A DNA stretch of 64,000 nt from Petunia secreta (Eukaryota > Streptophyta > Magnoliopsida > Solanales > Solanaceae), in NCBI GenBank assembly GCA_029990175.1, contig JARKIP010000003.1:744001-808000 (forward strand). The letters run 5' to 3'. Under the pieces are notes generated by a model, which did not search any database, was not told where the DNA came from, and saw nothing but the letters and a program-made list of their open reading frames with translations. The number at the start of each line of letters is the position of its first letter. Position 1 is the stretch's first letter. Of this stretch, positions 35,961-48,300 are shown piece by piece. The position numbers and the translations under genes are program-made.

Positions 35961-37303
35961 TGTTGCTCCCAACGCACACGCAAGTATACGCGGTCGATAA
36001 GTAATAAAATGATAAGTAGAGTATCGTTCTCACGAGGACTACTCAGACTAGACTTCTAACAAATAATTTCTCAACAACTACTCAGGGATCTTTTTTCAAT
36101 AGTGAGGATTTTATTAACTACAGAACAGTAATTTAAATGGTGGAAGTGAATTCAAACAATGGAGCAAAAGTTGGTTGTTATCAGTAATAAGGAGACGGTC
36201 CAGGGTCAGAGTTACGAACAATCCAGTTGAGTTTTTCAATTGATTCCACTTCTTGAATCCTGGATTACTAACTAACAGATTAAATGTACCCGCGAAAACC
36301 TTTCGATTCTTCACGGTTCTATGCAGGCTACTCCAATCCCTATATGTCTATGGGTTGAATCACGTGCACGCATTAACGACTCTGTGATTATTTAAGCTAG
36401 GCGAGCAAGTATATGTCTATCCTACTCACAAATTGGTTCCCCGATGTCCGGGTTCACAATCTAGCCCTACTCTTTCTTATTGCGTTCATAAATTCCCTCT
36501 TTCGAGTTCAATCTAAAAACCATAGGTAATGCATAATTATCGGGCCCTGACAATTACACAAGTGAAATCAAGAAAGAATAAGCAATCCGTTATGGGATTC
36601 AATATATGGAATTCAATTCTCAAACATCAACTTTCATGAAATACTCTAACCCTAGAACGTAAGAATTAGCCAAGCATACTCATAATAACAACACAAAGAT
36701 TTGATGAATTAATGAAATAATGATGTAATAGATTAATGGAAGGAAGAAAAACCCTTGTTCAAGATGTTATGAGCTCTCCAATTTGCTCCCAAGTCTGAAC
36801 TCCCCTCAAAAACTAAGTAAAAGAGTATTTATAGGGTTTACAAAGGCCTAGTAATAAGTTACACCTAAGCCTAGACGAAATAGGAAGTCCAAAAACGCTC
36901 CAAATACGCTGTAGCTGGCGCCCCGCGCCCCCGAACGCGCGCACACATGCAGAACCCGTGGAAATCCCAGCGCCATAGCCACGCCCCGCGCTGAAAAACG
37001 CACCAGAAGGCTGGGCGCCTTAGGGGCGCGGCGCGCCACCCAGCGCGCCAGGCAATTCCTGCTCCTCCTTACTCCGCAGCTCGCTTCGTGTCGTGCCTTC
37101 GTGTGCTCGATCCAATCCTCAATCAACTTCCAACCATTTCTTGCTCGATCATGCTCTTTAAAGCTCCAATTGCACTTCATAACGACCTACACACATACAA
37201 CACAATATCAGTGTAAAATCACATTCATAAACTAGAAAACGGGCGAATAAAATACTCAAACGTGAGGAAATATTAAGGAAATATAGGCATAAAATGCCAA
37301 ACA
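35961..37303 (-). repeat. 3' LTR of the TR-GAG element
   Basis: 1,343 bp. Includes a GC-rich GGCGCGGCGCGCC-type stretch at about 36910-37070 that contrasts with the AT-rich remainder. CTATAAATACTCTT lies at about 36821-36834 on the minus strand and is a likely TATA region. Confidence 0.92.
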
Positions 37304-39365
37304 TTACCACCCCACACTTGAACCTTTGCTCGCCCTCGAGCAATTACCAATAACTTCCCTACCTAGGTAGAACAGGTCTGCCAATGACTATGGTTGATAC
37401 CGACCATTGAACAAATGCACACAAGACTACTATGGGTCCAACAAACATTTCAATAATTTATCAACCATCAAAACATGAGAACAACCACCCCAAGACAACT
37501 CAAATACACAAACTCGACTCATGGCAACCATGCTCCCACAAAGTCACCCCTACCTACTCAACCAAGAAGCCACGACTTCACCTATCTCATGTAAACCGTG
37601 TGCCCTCACCAATAATGAAGCAAGAGAGTGTCCCTCAAATATCAGACACAACCATGAATATCAAGAATAGAACGGGGACAATAGCATAGAAAGAATTCAC
37701 TCACTCTCATGAAAAGCTCACATGTCACACATGATGTACCATAAGCTTGCCCGTAGTGTAGGACTCCACTAATGTAAGCTCACTCCAATCGGGATTAACT
37801 AGGACTTTAAAGGGTTGTAATGTAGGCTAAGAGGCTGGTAGGATACATATAATAGTGACTACCTCCCTAAGCACTTTAATACATCACAATCAAATTAAGC
37901 ACATATCTCATTAAAGCCACTCATTTCACCACCCAACCAACAAATTTCTCACACGCCTTTTTCAACAAAGTAGTAATTCTTCTTTTAAGCACACACTAGC
38001 AAGGATGGATATTCTTTTCTTTTTCTCTTTATTTCTTCTTCAATTTTTTTTTTCATTTGATGTTTTCTTTCTATTCACTTCTTTCCAAACCTTGCCAATG
38101 CTCATAATCAACTACTTCACAATTCATCACATATTTCCCTCATTAGTTCCACTAAAAAACCTCCCAATATTTCAACCACAAACTCCACAATAATATCACA
38201 TTATCAATTAAAGTGTTTAAGGAGTAAAGGGCTAAAAGAAAGCAATTTAGAACAAGTGGGTAGGCTCGCCATGTGGGTGCCAACAAAAAGGTCAAAGAGA
38301 TCACATCAATCAAGTCCAAGGTGTATATGTAAGGGTAGACAAATCAAAAGGCCTGTATCATTTCCCGACTAGAGCAAACCTAGGATTTCGCTTTGCACAC
38401 ACACGGGGCAAGTTCTAGACACCAATATGCAAACATGGAGTATAATAAGAATATGCCTCACAACACACATTGCACATAGTCCACACAAAATGGCTCCATC
38501 ACAACTCTCAATCAAGCAAATAAGGTGCAACTTGTGGGAATTTAAGCACTAATGCACAAAGACTCACAACAAAGTCAAGTGAGTGGACTCAAGTATCTCA
38601 AGGGGGTCATTCCACTTTTTTTTTCTAGGCATGCATCTCAATTTAAAACCAAAAGACGCCACAAATAGCACATGCAATAAGTTCAAGTCCATCGGTATCA
38701 AACAAATTAAAGGCACCTAGAATTCCACCTATTTCTTTCGTTTAGGGCCACCTATAACTAACTACTCTAATCCTAAAAAGAAGGAAAATAAAAAACTACC
38801 CGATTCAAAGGCCTCCCCATGGAAAAGAACCGAGGTCATAAGAAAAACCACGGGGTGGATGACATGTACCACTAACAAAGACTAAAAAAAGAAAATCTTT
38901 TTGCAATTTTTCATTAGTTTTCTAATTTTTTTTTCATATATTAAAGCAAGAAACAAATAAAAATAAAGTCAAGTGACAAAGGAAAAATCCTAACGGTACA
39001 TGCATCCTAACCTCAAAAATAAAGAGGAGTTCCCCCACCCCACACTTAAATCAAGCAGTGTCCTCAGTGCTAAAAATAAGAAAGTGCAAGGGTAAAGAAA
39101 ACTTCCCTGAAGACCAGTCGGACTAGCCGTTGGTGCTAGCATCCTCCAAGCTTCTGTATAGTATGAGATACTCAGACTTCCCCCCAACAGGTCAGCAGTA
39201 GTAGGCAGGGGTGAGGACACCCCACACTTAAGCTCGACATTACATGAACCTGCAATCCAAAGAAAAACAAAAACTACGTGACACTATAAATAAAATAATA
39301 CAAGTACAAACTCGGGTTGCCTCCCGAGAAGCGCCTTAGTTAACGTCGTGGAACGACGACACTTT
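37304..39365 (-). other. 3' noncoding interior of the TR-GAG element
   Basis: About 2 kb between the protease stop and the 3' LTR. It carries Athila-type landmarks such as the GGTTGCCTCCCGAGAAGCGC stretch (39314-39333) and CCCCACACTTRA words (about 37310, 39038 and 39218). No RT, integrase or env-like frame was seen. Confidence 0.75.
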
Positions 39366-39369
39366 TAGC

Positions 39370-40497
39370 TCACTTCCAGCATTTATATCTTCTCTTCTTA
39401 CGACGAATCTTTGCTTTCTTCCTTTCTTTGAGAGAACTCATCTTCAACTTCACATGTGATGTGCCATTGCTATCTTGTTCCACATTCTGCTCACTCACGT
39501 CATTTGGTTTACTTCCATGTTTTTGTTTGACACATTCAATCATAGAGCACTCTTCCACCTTAGTTATGTGCTCCTTCTCATTATAAACCTTGAAAGTAAC
39601 CTTTTCTCCATGCGCTCTAACAGTTATCTCACCCAGCTCCATGTCAATAAGTGCTTTCGAGGTGACTAAGAATGGTCTCCCCAAAATGATTAGAGCTTCT
39701 CGGTCCTCTTCATAATCTAGGACTACAAAATCAGCAGAGAATGTAAACTTACCAACCTTAAGCAACACATCCTCCAACTTACCATCAGGGTGAGTGAGTG
39801 ATTCATCCTCCATCTTAAGAGTAACTGAACAGGACTTGATTGCTCCTAGCCCTAACCTTTTGCAAACAGATAGAGGCATGAGATTTATGCTCGTACCCAG
39901 ATCACACAATGCACCAGTGATATTATGCCCTCTAATGGTGCAAGGAATAGTAAACCTCCCAGGATCTTGAAGTTTTGGAGGTAGCTTGCTCAAGATTGTG
40001 CTACACTCCTCGACTAACTCAACTGTATCTATCTCTTGAGGCTTTTTCTTCTTGACTAAAATCTCCTTTAAGAACTTCACAAAGTATGGCATCAATTCAA
40101 ACATATCAGTCAAAGGAATGTTAACTTGAAGCTCTTTCAGCATACTCACAAATTTTTTATACTGGGCCAAATCCTTCGATGGTATAAGTCTCTGCGGGAA
40201 TGGTGGAGGCGGCAGAGGTGCCTCCTTTCTCTCTTCTTTCTTCCTTACCTTCTCCATTATTTCAACTTTTTCTATTTCAGCTCTCTCCTCAGACTTGGCC
40301 ATCAGCTCTCCACCTTCAATTAAAGTCACTGCAAGACATTGCTCAGGCCCTTTTTTAACAGTACTTATTTCTCCCACCAACTGCCCCAACTGGTGCTCTA
40401 GGTTCTTTTGAGCATTGGAAAGATCTTGTATGGCCTGTGCATGGGCTGCAGTGTCAGCTATCATTCTCTGTTGGCCCGCCATTATCTGCTTTAGCAT
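39370..40497 (-). CDS. Athila-like Gag C-terminus and retroviral-type aspartic protease
   Basis: Open frame of 375 codons. It begins with a coiled, Gln-rich segment (MLKQIMAGQQRM), then a Lys/Glu-rich linker and PPPFPQRL, a hallmark of Athila-type polyproteins just before the protease. The protease core reads ALCDLGTSINLMPLSV, with the Asp of the usual D-S/T-G replaced by an Asp-Leu-Gly form, as is common in this lineage. It is followed by the flap-like region and IILGRPFL. The frame stops after a basic tail (KKAKIRRKKRRY). The start used here is the first Met after a stop, since the true polyprotein began at about 41.5 kb. Whether the protease is active cannot be judged. Confidence 0.88.
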   Translation of the reverse strand: MLKQIMAGQQRMIADTAAHAQAIQDLSNAQKNLEHQLGQLVGEISTVKKGPEQCLAVTLIEGGELMAKSEERAEIEKVEIMEKVRKKEERKEAPLPPPPFPQRLIPSKDLAQYKKFVSMLKELQVNIPLTDMFELMPYFVKFLKEILVKKKKPQEIDTVELVEECSTILSKLPPKLQDPGRFTIPCTIRGHNITGALCDLGTSINLMPLSVCKRLGLGAIKSCSVTLKMEDESLTHPDGKLEDVLLKVGKFTFSADFVVLDYEEDREALIILGRPFLVTSKALIDMELGEITVRAHGEKVTFKVYNEKEHITKVEECSMIECVKQKHGSKPNDVSEQNVEQDSNGTSHVKLKMSSLKERKKAKIRRKKRRYKCWK

Positions 40498-41500
40498 ATT
40501 TTCAACTGAATTGCTAACCTACTGTGGTGGAGCTGGAAGTGGGTGGTAATTATTTGGGGCTCTCGTATTGCCTTGATAATAAGCATTACCAAACTGATTT
40601 GACCGTGCAGCCTGTTTTGATTACCCACGTAATAAACTGACTCTGGATTAGAGGAGCAAACCTCTGTAGCATGATCTTGACCACAAACCTCACAAAAACT
40701 CTGGAGTTGTTGCACTGGAGCCATTTGTTACTGAGTCTTTGGCAGAGCTAGCTTGCTAATTTGATTAGAAATAGCATCCATCTTCGCCCTCAGCTCTGAA
40801 ACTGCATTTAACTGAAGTACCCCAGCAGATTTCTGTGTAGTAGCTCTACCATCTCCCTGCCAGTCAGGATTGCTCTATGAAAACTTGTCTAGTAACTCAT
40901 AAATCTGGTCAAAGTTTAAGGCCAGTACTTGGCCTCCAGCAGCAGCATCTACCACAATCTTAGTATGCGCAGTCAACCCCTCCACAAAAGTGTGTGCCAG
41001 TACCTCATTTGATTGGCTATGGTGTGGGAAATCTCTCAGTAAAGCTTTAAACCGCTCCTAGGTTGAATATAAAGACTCTCCTTCTATCTGCTTGAAGGAC
41101 ATAATTTCACTCCTCAGCCGGGCTGTCTTGGCAGATGGATAAAACTTAGCTAAGAACTTCTTAGCCGAATCATCCCAAGTAGTGATAGACCCAGACTTTT
41201 CAGCCTTTAACCACTTCTTTGCTGCCCCAATCAGTGAAAACGGGAACAATGTCAAGCGAACATAATCAATAGGAACTCCCGTTGGTGTATAAGTATCACT
41301 GATCTCCAAGAAATTCTTAATGTGTTGCTGCGGATCTTTATGAAGTAATCCACTATATTGCCCAGTCACATGCAACAACTGAATCATGCCGGACTTAATC
41401 TCAAAGTGCCCGGTGATAGCGGGCTTAACTATGCTAGACGCTACCCCTTCCAGGCTGGGGAGAGCAACATCTCGCACAGCTAAGGTGCGTTCTTCTGCCT
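40498..41500 (-). pseudogene. Athila-like Gag, broken by stops and a frameshift
   Basis: 41477-41058 encodes an intact gag core (MRDVALPSLEG..., FPFSLIGAAKKWLKAEKSG, FYPSAKTARLRSEI). It ends at a TAG at 41058-41060, where Gag proteins of this kind usually have Trp. The same frame continues through a further TAG near 40880 and a stop near 40727 to a zinc knuckle CEVCGQDHATEVC (about 40698-40660). A frameshift at about 40610 separates it from the protease frame. The element could make only a short Gag. As in the Gypsy element, a TGG-to-TAG change is the simplest explanation for the first stop. Confidence 0.85.
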
Positions 41501-41619
41501 TTCCTGTAGGTAAAGATCAAGCAGGACCTAATACCTGAAACAGCAGAAAACTCAAAACAAAAATTAAACCTGAATAGATAATAAGTAATTATTCAAAAAG
41601 AAATCCGTCAATTATTAGT

Positions 41620-41640
41620 CCCCGGCAACGGAGCCAAAAA
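41620..41640 (-). other. TR-GAG primer-binding site
   Basis: On the minus strand GTTTTTGGCTCCGTTGCCGG, just inside the 5' LTR. Matches the Athila consensus except at the GCGCC step, which reads GCTCC. Confidence 0.8.
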
Positions 41641-41642
41641 CT

Positions 41643-42989
41643 TGTTGCTCCCAACGCACACGCAAGTATACGCGGTCGACAAGTAATAAAATGATAAGTA
41701 GAGTATCGTTCCCACGAGGACTACTCAGACTAGACTTCTAACAAATAATTTCTCAACAACTACTCAGGGATCTTTTTCCAATAGTGAGGATTTTATTAAC
41801 TACAGAACAGTAATTTAAATGGTGGAAGTGAATTCAAACAATGAAGCAAAAGTTGGTTGTTATCAGTAATAAGGAGACAGTCCAGGGTCAGAGTTACGAA
41901 CAATCCAGTTGAGTTTTTCAATTGATTCCACTTCTTGAATCCCGGATTACTAACTAACAGATTAAATGTAACCGCAAAAATCTTTCGATTCTTCACGGTC
42001 TATGCAGGCTACTCTAATCCCTATATGTCTATGGGTTGAATCACGTGCACGCATTAATGACTCTGTGATTAGTTAAGCTAGGCGAGCAAGTATATGTCTA
42101 TCCTACTCACAAATTGGTTCCCCGATGCCCGGGTTCACAATCTAGCCCTACTCTTTCTTATTGCGTTCATAAATTCCCTCTTTCGAGTTCAATCTAAAAA
42201 CCATAGGTAATGCATAATTATCGGGCCCTGACAATTACACAAGTGAAATCAAGAAAGAATAAGCAATCAGTTATGGGATTCAATATATGGAATTCAATTC
42301 TCAAACATCAACTTCATGAAATACTCTAACCCTAGAACGTAAGAATTAGCCACGCATACTCATAATAACAACACAAAGATTTGATGAATTAATGAAATAA
42401 TGATGTAATAGATTAATAGAAGGAAGAAAAACCCTTGTTCAAGATGTTATGAGCTCTCCAATTTGCTCCCAAGTCTGAACTCCCCTCAAAAACTAAGTAA
42501 AAGAGTATTTATAGGGTTTACAAAGGCCTAGTAATAAGTTACACCTAAGCCTAGATGAAATAGGACGTCCAAAAATGCTCCAGAGGCGCTGTAGCTGGCG
42601 CCCCGCGCCCCCGAACGCGCGCACACATGCAGAACCCGTCGAAATCCCAGCGCGATAGCCGCGCCCCGCGCTGAGAAACGCGCCAGAAGGCTGGGCGCCT
42701 TAGGGGCGCGGCACGCCACCTAGCGCGCCAGGCAATTCCTGCTCCTCCTTACTCCGCAGCTCGCTTCGTGTCGTGTCTTCGTGTGCTCGATCCAATCCTC
42801 AATCAACTTCCAACTATTTCTTGCTCGATCATGCCCTTTAAAGCTCCAATTGCACTTCATAACGACCTACACACATACAACACAATATCAGTGCAAAATC
42901 ACATTCATAAACTAGAAAACGGGCGAATACTCAAACGTGAGAAAATATTAAGGAAATATTAAGGAAATATAGACATAAAATACCAAACA
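41643..42989 (-). repeat. 5' LTR of the TR-GAG element
   Basis: 1,347 bp, partner of 35961-37303 with about 30 scattered differences. A short AAGGAAATATT duplication is present near its outer end (42950-42970). Confidence 0.92.
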
Positions 42990-42994
42990 TCAAT

Positions 42995-43321
42995 CAGCGT
43001 GTATAACTTAAATCTATCAGTATATCGATCATGCGGAAACAATTCTAGAACAATCTTGGCTTCACTTTTGTGAACTCACCTATGTGAACACTACACAATT
43101 GGTTTTTGGTCAAATCATTGAAAAAGGTTGTCTGTTCGACTAAGCTAAAAGTAATCAAGTTTTAATAATCCTCATTATAATGTATTACTAGAGCAGAATA
43201 CGTAGGGGCTGTATAGTCGACCCCATCTAGTTTAGGATTAAGCCAAATTAATTGGTTGAATAACATAACAGTCTTGTAATTTCATCTAACTAAAGGTACT
43301 TTTTTGTTTGGGCTTGTGCAG
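42995..43321. other. Non-coding DNA before the alpha-amylase remnant
   Basis: Ends in a pyrimidine-rich TTTTTTGTTTGGGCTTGTGCAG, a good splice acceptor. This is probably the last part of an intron of the lost gene. No upstream exon was seen. Confidence 0.5.
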
Positions 43322-43579
43322 TTCTATGATCATTTCTTCCTATTCCAAGGTATGAGAAAACCTATCAAAGATTTATATGCAGTTAGGAAGAGGAATGGGA
43401 TTTCTTCAACAAGCAAAGTGAGGATTTTAGCAGCTCAAAGTGATCTTTATGTTGCAAATTACATTGATGACAAAATTATTGTCAAAATTGGACCTGGTGA
43501 AGTTGGAAATCTTGTTCCATCTAATTTTTAACTGGCAACATCAGGATTTGATTATGCTGTATGGGAAAAGAAGGCATAA
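43322..43579 (+). pseudogene. Orphan last exon of a plant alpha-amylase (broken)
   Basis: After the acceptor at 43320-43321 the frame reads FYDHFF, then KPIKDLYAVRKRNGIS, RILAAQSDLYVAN and DDKIIVKIGP. This is the C-terminal beta-sheet domain of plant GH13 alpha-amylases, which hydrolyse internal alpha-1,4 bonds of starch. The normal end (LATSG.DYAVWEKKA, stop 43577-43579) is also present. The exon is broken: TAA at 43529-43531 follows VPSNF, one residue is inserted in ANYIDD, and residues are lost after KIGP. None of the upstream catalytic exons (the TIM barrel with its Asp/Glu residues) occurs in the window. The leftward DNA is a 7-kb LTR element. The fragment cannot encode an active enzyme. 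Confidence 0.85.
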
Positions 43580-45180
43580 GTTTGGAGAACCAGTCATCCC
43601 AATATATGAATAATACTCACGTTAGTGTTTACACATCATGAAAAATAAGTTTGATGACGATGTCCAGAAGTTATAACAGTTTTTAGCATTCAGAAATAAA
43701 TAAATAAATTGATGATACTACAGTTCAACTAAGAATAAAATGACTCCATTATTAAACAAGGTGCAGCTTGGAGTAATTAATAGACTGAAATTGTACTTAC
43801 CTGATAAGAAATCCTTTTGAAAGTAAGTTATGGACATTAATTGGCTTTTGATCCTCTGTCCACTGTATTTTTCATAAGCTTGTCTATTCAAATGCTTCTC
43901 GATCTCACAATTTTGGTCGTATCAAGATTCAAAAATGAAACGGTTCATTAAATTTTGTGTGTTTATATTTAAACCGAAGCATTGTACAATTAGTTAAGTG
44001 TGGCAACCTTTAATTCCTTAAAGTTCATGTTGCAAACTAAGCGGTGTGTTATTTATTCATGACTTTATGCCAAGATTGTTTTTGTTAGGACATGATGATC
44101 TGACGAGGATTTCCATATAAATTCTAGTAGCGTACTTTAAGAAAGATTTATGCACATTATATTGCCTATCATTTAATGCATTTATCATGATTCATCCTTA
44201 ATTAATTAATTGTCTCAATTTTGACCCCAAACAGCGAATAAGTTCTTAATATAAAGTATTTCTCCTTAATTAGACATGGTTGACATTAAATCCCTATAAG
44301 TCGAGTCAATGAGTACCTGATACCCGAATAATTAAACACTAACAACATATTTAGTGTTCATGGATAGGTACAATTTGAGTTTTAGCTTATCAGTAGCGGT
44401 ATATCGATTAATGGTATATAATTATACAAAACCAATACCGTATCGCCCAGTATATGTGGCACAGAGGCTGCTTCTTTTTTTGGGCTACAACTTCGCCGAG
44501 CTTTCTCTTCTACTCTATCTGCTTATTGGATTGGTAGGTACAGTATTTCTTATCGGTATATCGGTTATTAACCGGTATTAATTGTACCACCAAAGTTATG
44601 CGTGCATTCTCGATGGTCGTATTAGTATACCGCTACATAGGAGACTTCCCAGTAACCACCAACTAGAACGTAGTAATAAGAAATAAAGCTGATACTACAG
44701 CGCAAAGAGAACAAAAACTAAAGATTTATGATAAAATGATAAAAAAGAAAAAGTAAAGATTAAAGTCTGATGACCCGAAAGTGAAAGCCTAGAAGCAGAA
44801 TCAAACGTATAAAATGACTAAGACCTCACGGAGAGTAATGATTACCAATAACAATGTTGAAGTTTAATCTATAAACTAAAATTGTGCTAACCTAAAACTT
44901 AAAATGGTTAATATTTCAATAATAAATAAATTTAAAAAAAACCTAATCGTTTATCGGTGTGGTAACGGTAAGGATATATAGATACCGTTACGATACCGAT
45001 ATTCTAACGCGATTAGAAATCAATATCATTACCGAACCATGATATGCTGTTATACTGGTACTATCATGCTTATCGGTAGCAGTAGTATATGTTCGGCTAT
45101 CGGTACCGGTTTGGTTTTGCACACCCTTAACGCTGACCTTAACCTCATCGAGTTGGAGAAGCTGTTTCTAAACGCGAATA
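43580..45180. other. Intergenic DNA with a possible hAT-like end
   Basis: No gene. Words such as TATCGGTA and TACCGATA recur at 44390-44580 and 44945-45110. The segment ends in CGGTTTGGTTTTGCACACCC (45107-45126), which resembles a common hAT-type terminus of dicots. I could not find the matching left end, so this is only a hint. Confidence 0.35.
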
Positions 45181-45362
45181 ATTAAACAAAAATAATATAT
45201 TTATATCCAACTAGACGAATTCAAACCCTAATGTGAACAAAAAGGCAACCCAACCGTCAAAAATTCAAAAATTCAAACTAGCGCTCCTCACATTCCCCCC
45301 ACTCCACTCTCCACTACTCCTTTCCAGTTTCCTCACACACTTTTAAAATTCCTTTTGTTCAA

Positions 45363-48300
45363 ATGGGTGCTAATCACAGCCGTGAAGATCTAGAACTTTC
45401 CGATTCCGAATCCGATTCCGAATACGGGTCGGAGTCTCGAACCCAAGAAGAAGAAGACGACTACTACTCCGATGCTAAAACGACACCGTCTTCACTTGAA
45501 AAACAAAACCCTAATTCCAAAACCCCAAATTCATTAGACGACATTGAATCCAAGCTCAAATCCTTAAAACTCAAATACAGTACCCCTCAAAACCCCAACA
45601 TTAACCCTAAAAATGCTGTTAAATTGTACCATCATATTGGGGGAAACACGGCGAACTCAAAATGGGTCGTATCGGAGAAGTTTACGATGTATTCGTTCGT
45701 TAAATCGAGTAGTAATGAGGAATCTGATGAGGAAAATAATGGAAATGAGTGGGTTTTGAAAATTGGGTCGAAAATTAGGGTTAGGGTTGATGAGAATTTG
45801 CAGTTGAAGGCGTTTAAGGAGCAAAAACGAGTCGATTTTGTGGCAAACGGGGTTTGGGCTGTGAGGTTTTTGGGGGAGGAAGAGTATAAGGTGTTTATTG
45901 ATAAGTATCAGAGTTGTTTGTTTGAGAATACTTATGGGTATGAAGCAAATGATGAGAATAGAGTTAAGGTTTACGGTAAGGATTTTATGGGGTGGGCGAA
46001 ACCTGAAGTTGCGGATGATTCAATGTGGGAAGATGCTGGGGATAGTTTTAAGAGTCCGGAGAAGAAGACGCCGATGAGGGTAAATCATGATTTGAGGGAG
46101 GAGTTTGAGGAAGCGGCTGTTAATGGGGGTGCGATTCAGAGCTTGGCGTTAGGTGCATTGGATAATAGTTTTCTGATAAGTGATTCGGGGATTCAGGTTG
46201 TTAAGAATTATAGTCATGGGATAAGTGGAAAAGGGGTTTATGTGAATTTTGATAAGGAAAGGTCAAATGTAGCTGGTTCGACTCCTAGGAAAGCGCTGCT
46301 TTTAAGGGCTGAGACTAATATGCTGTTGATGAGTCCGGTGACTGAGAGGAAACCTCACTCTAAGGGATTACATCAGCTTGATATTGAAACCGGGAAGGTT
46401 GTTAGCGAGTGGAAGTTTGAGAAAGATGGAACTGATATTACGATGAGGGATATTACTAATGATAGTAAAGGAGCTCAGATGGACCCCTCAGGGTCAACTT
46501 TCTTAGGGCTAGATGATAACAGGTTGTGTAGATGGGATATGCGTGATCGAAACGGGATGGTGCAGAATCTAGTTGATGAGAGTACTCCTGTGTTGAATTG
46601 GACTCAAGGACATCAGTTTTCGAGGGGGACGAACTTTCAGTGCTTTGCTACTACTGGTGATGGATCAATTGCTGTTGGTTCACTTGATGGAAAGATTAGA
46701 TTGTACTCGAGCAGTTCCATGAGACAGGCTAAGACCGCTTTTCCAGGGCTCGGTTCTCCTATCACTCATGTGGATGTTACCTATGATGGGAAGTGGATAT
46801 TAGGGACAACTGATACTTATTTGGTATTGATATGCACTTTGTTTACTGACAAGAACGGAAGTACTAAGACTGGTTTTGCTGGCCGCATGGGTAATAAAAT
46901 TTCGGCTCCAAGATTGTTAAAGCTAAACCCTCTTGATTCACATATGGCTGGAGCTAACAAGTTCCGCAATGCTCAATTTTCATGGGTATGAGTTCTCTGT
47001 TCTCCTGCCCTTTTTATTTTTGTATGATAGCGTGTATGTAGCATGCATTCTGACTGTCTTGCGTATTTCTCGTTTGATGAGTGTAGCATACATTTCTTAA
47101 TTAACTCCTTATGATGTGAATTAAAAGCAAAGACTATATTGGTGAATAATATCTGGCTGCTCGCCGCAGCAGAGTGCGAGGACTTGATGTCGAGGTGTTT
47201 GTGACATCTATTTTCAATTGTACATGTCTTACTTTATTTTCTTTCCTATAGTAATATTGCTCATGTGTGATTGATTGTATGCTCACCCATAAATTCTAGG
47301 AAGTGTCTACAGCTATAGAATGTGCTATGGTTTGTAGGTTTACAGTCAGCAATTCTTTGATGTTTTGTATCTCTTACACTGATATAAATTGCTTTGAGAT
47401 CCACTACATTTGACTTTGTCACTAAAAATTATGCTCTGTTGCTATGCATCATGTGAGATAAACAGGCTTATTGAATTCATATCAAATAATTGAGCTGAGT
47501 TAGGTTGTGATGAGATTTTGCATGGATCGTTCTCTCTTTAGGCCAATTCTTGGTGGTCTTTAGCTGATAAGTTTTATTCAACCTTGCCACAGAAAGTGAC
47601 TGGGAGTATCAACTATTTGGTTCTCCAGTTTTCTACTCCTGCAGCTTCTTTTTGGTTTTGTTTTTGTTCTAAGTTAATGACTAGTAAGAGTAGACTAAGG
47701 GGGAGGATAAGTTCTGCTTGAATTGGTTGTTTCTCCATAGTTGAAATAGTAGGAGCAAGACATAGCATGGTACTAAGGCTACCCCGGCAAGTGGAAAAAC
47801 TAGCTATTAAAACAGGAGGTACACTTAAAAATGTTTTGCTTTGCAAAGTTCATGCTACTTGAGCGAATCAAAAGCTAATCAGCCTAGGAAATTTACAATC
47901 TAGTATTCCATATACAGTATCTGATCCTCATCCTTGATTCTATTTAGCCTTTTTTTTTCCTCGTGTACTTGTATCAACTACACAATCAATTTTTTGCTCT
48001 TGCTCACATATTGGAAACTATAACCATGTGTATCTTCTGAATTTGGATTGAAACAACTCACATACTGAAACAAGAAAAGAATAATTGAAAGACAGTATCA
48101 CATGAAAGTTTGCGGTCTTGCAGTAGATTTCACTTACAATGTTAAGTGCATGTGGTGTCTAACTCTGTGCTGCTGGAGCTCCTTCAGTATATGTACGAAA
48201 AAAATTTGTCTTCCACCTGGAACCTTAAATGTGATGTGGATGAAGATTTTGTCAGCTTGTATAAATTGCTTATTTTGTCTTACTATATATCCCTTTTTAA

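Larger units (their letters stand above)
35961..42989 (-). mobile_element. Athila-like gag/protease-only LTR element (TR-GAG type), 7,029 bp
   Basis: LTRs at 35961-37303 and 41643-42989 (about 97-98% identical) enclose a 4.3-kb interior read on the minus strand. Next to the 5' LTR lies TTTTTGGCTCCGTTGCCGGG (about 41620-41640, minus strand), the Athila-type primer site (tRNA-Asp family). Next to the 3' LTR lies the purine tract GTGTGGGGTGGTAA. Flanks are ATCAA (35956-35960) and TCAAT (42990-42994). These form a 5-bp duplication if the boundary is shifted by one base. Only gag and protease are present. No RT, RNase H or integrase is detectable in the remaining 2 kb, so it is non-autonomous. Confidence 0.9.

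Noticed and set aside
43322..43579. A working alpha-amylase gene
   Set aside because: Only the last exon is present, with an internal TAA and indels, and there are no catalytic exons.
43580..45126. A complete hAT element ending at GGTTTTGCACACCC
   Set aside because: No matching left terminus or 8-bp duplication could be found; only one possible end is noted.
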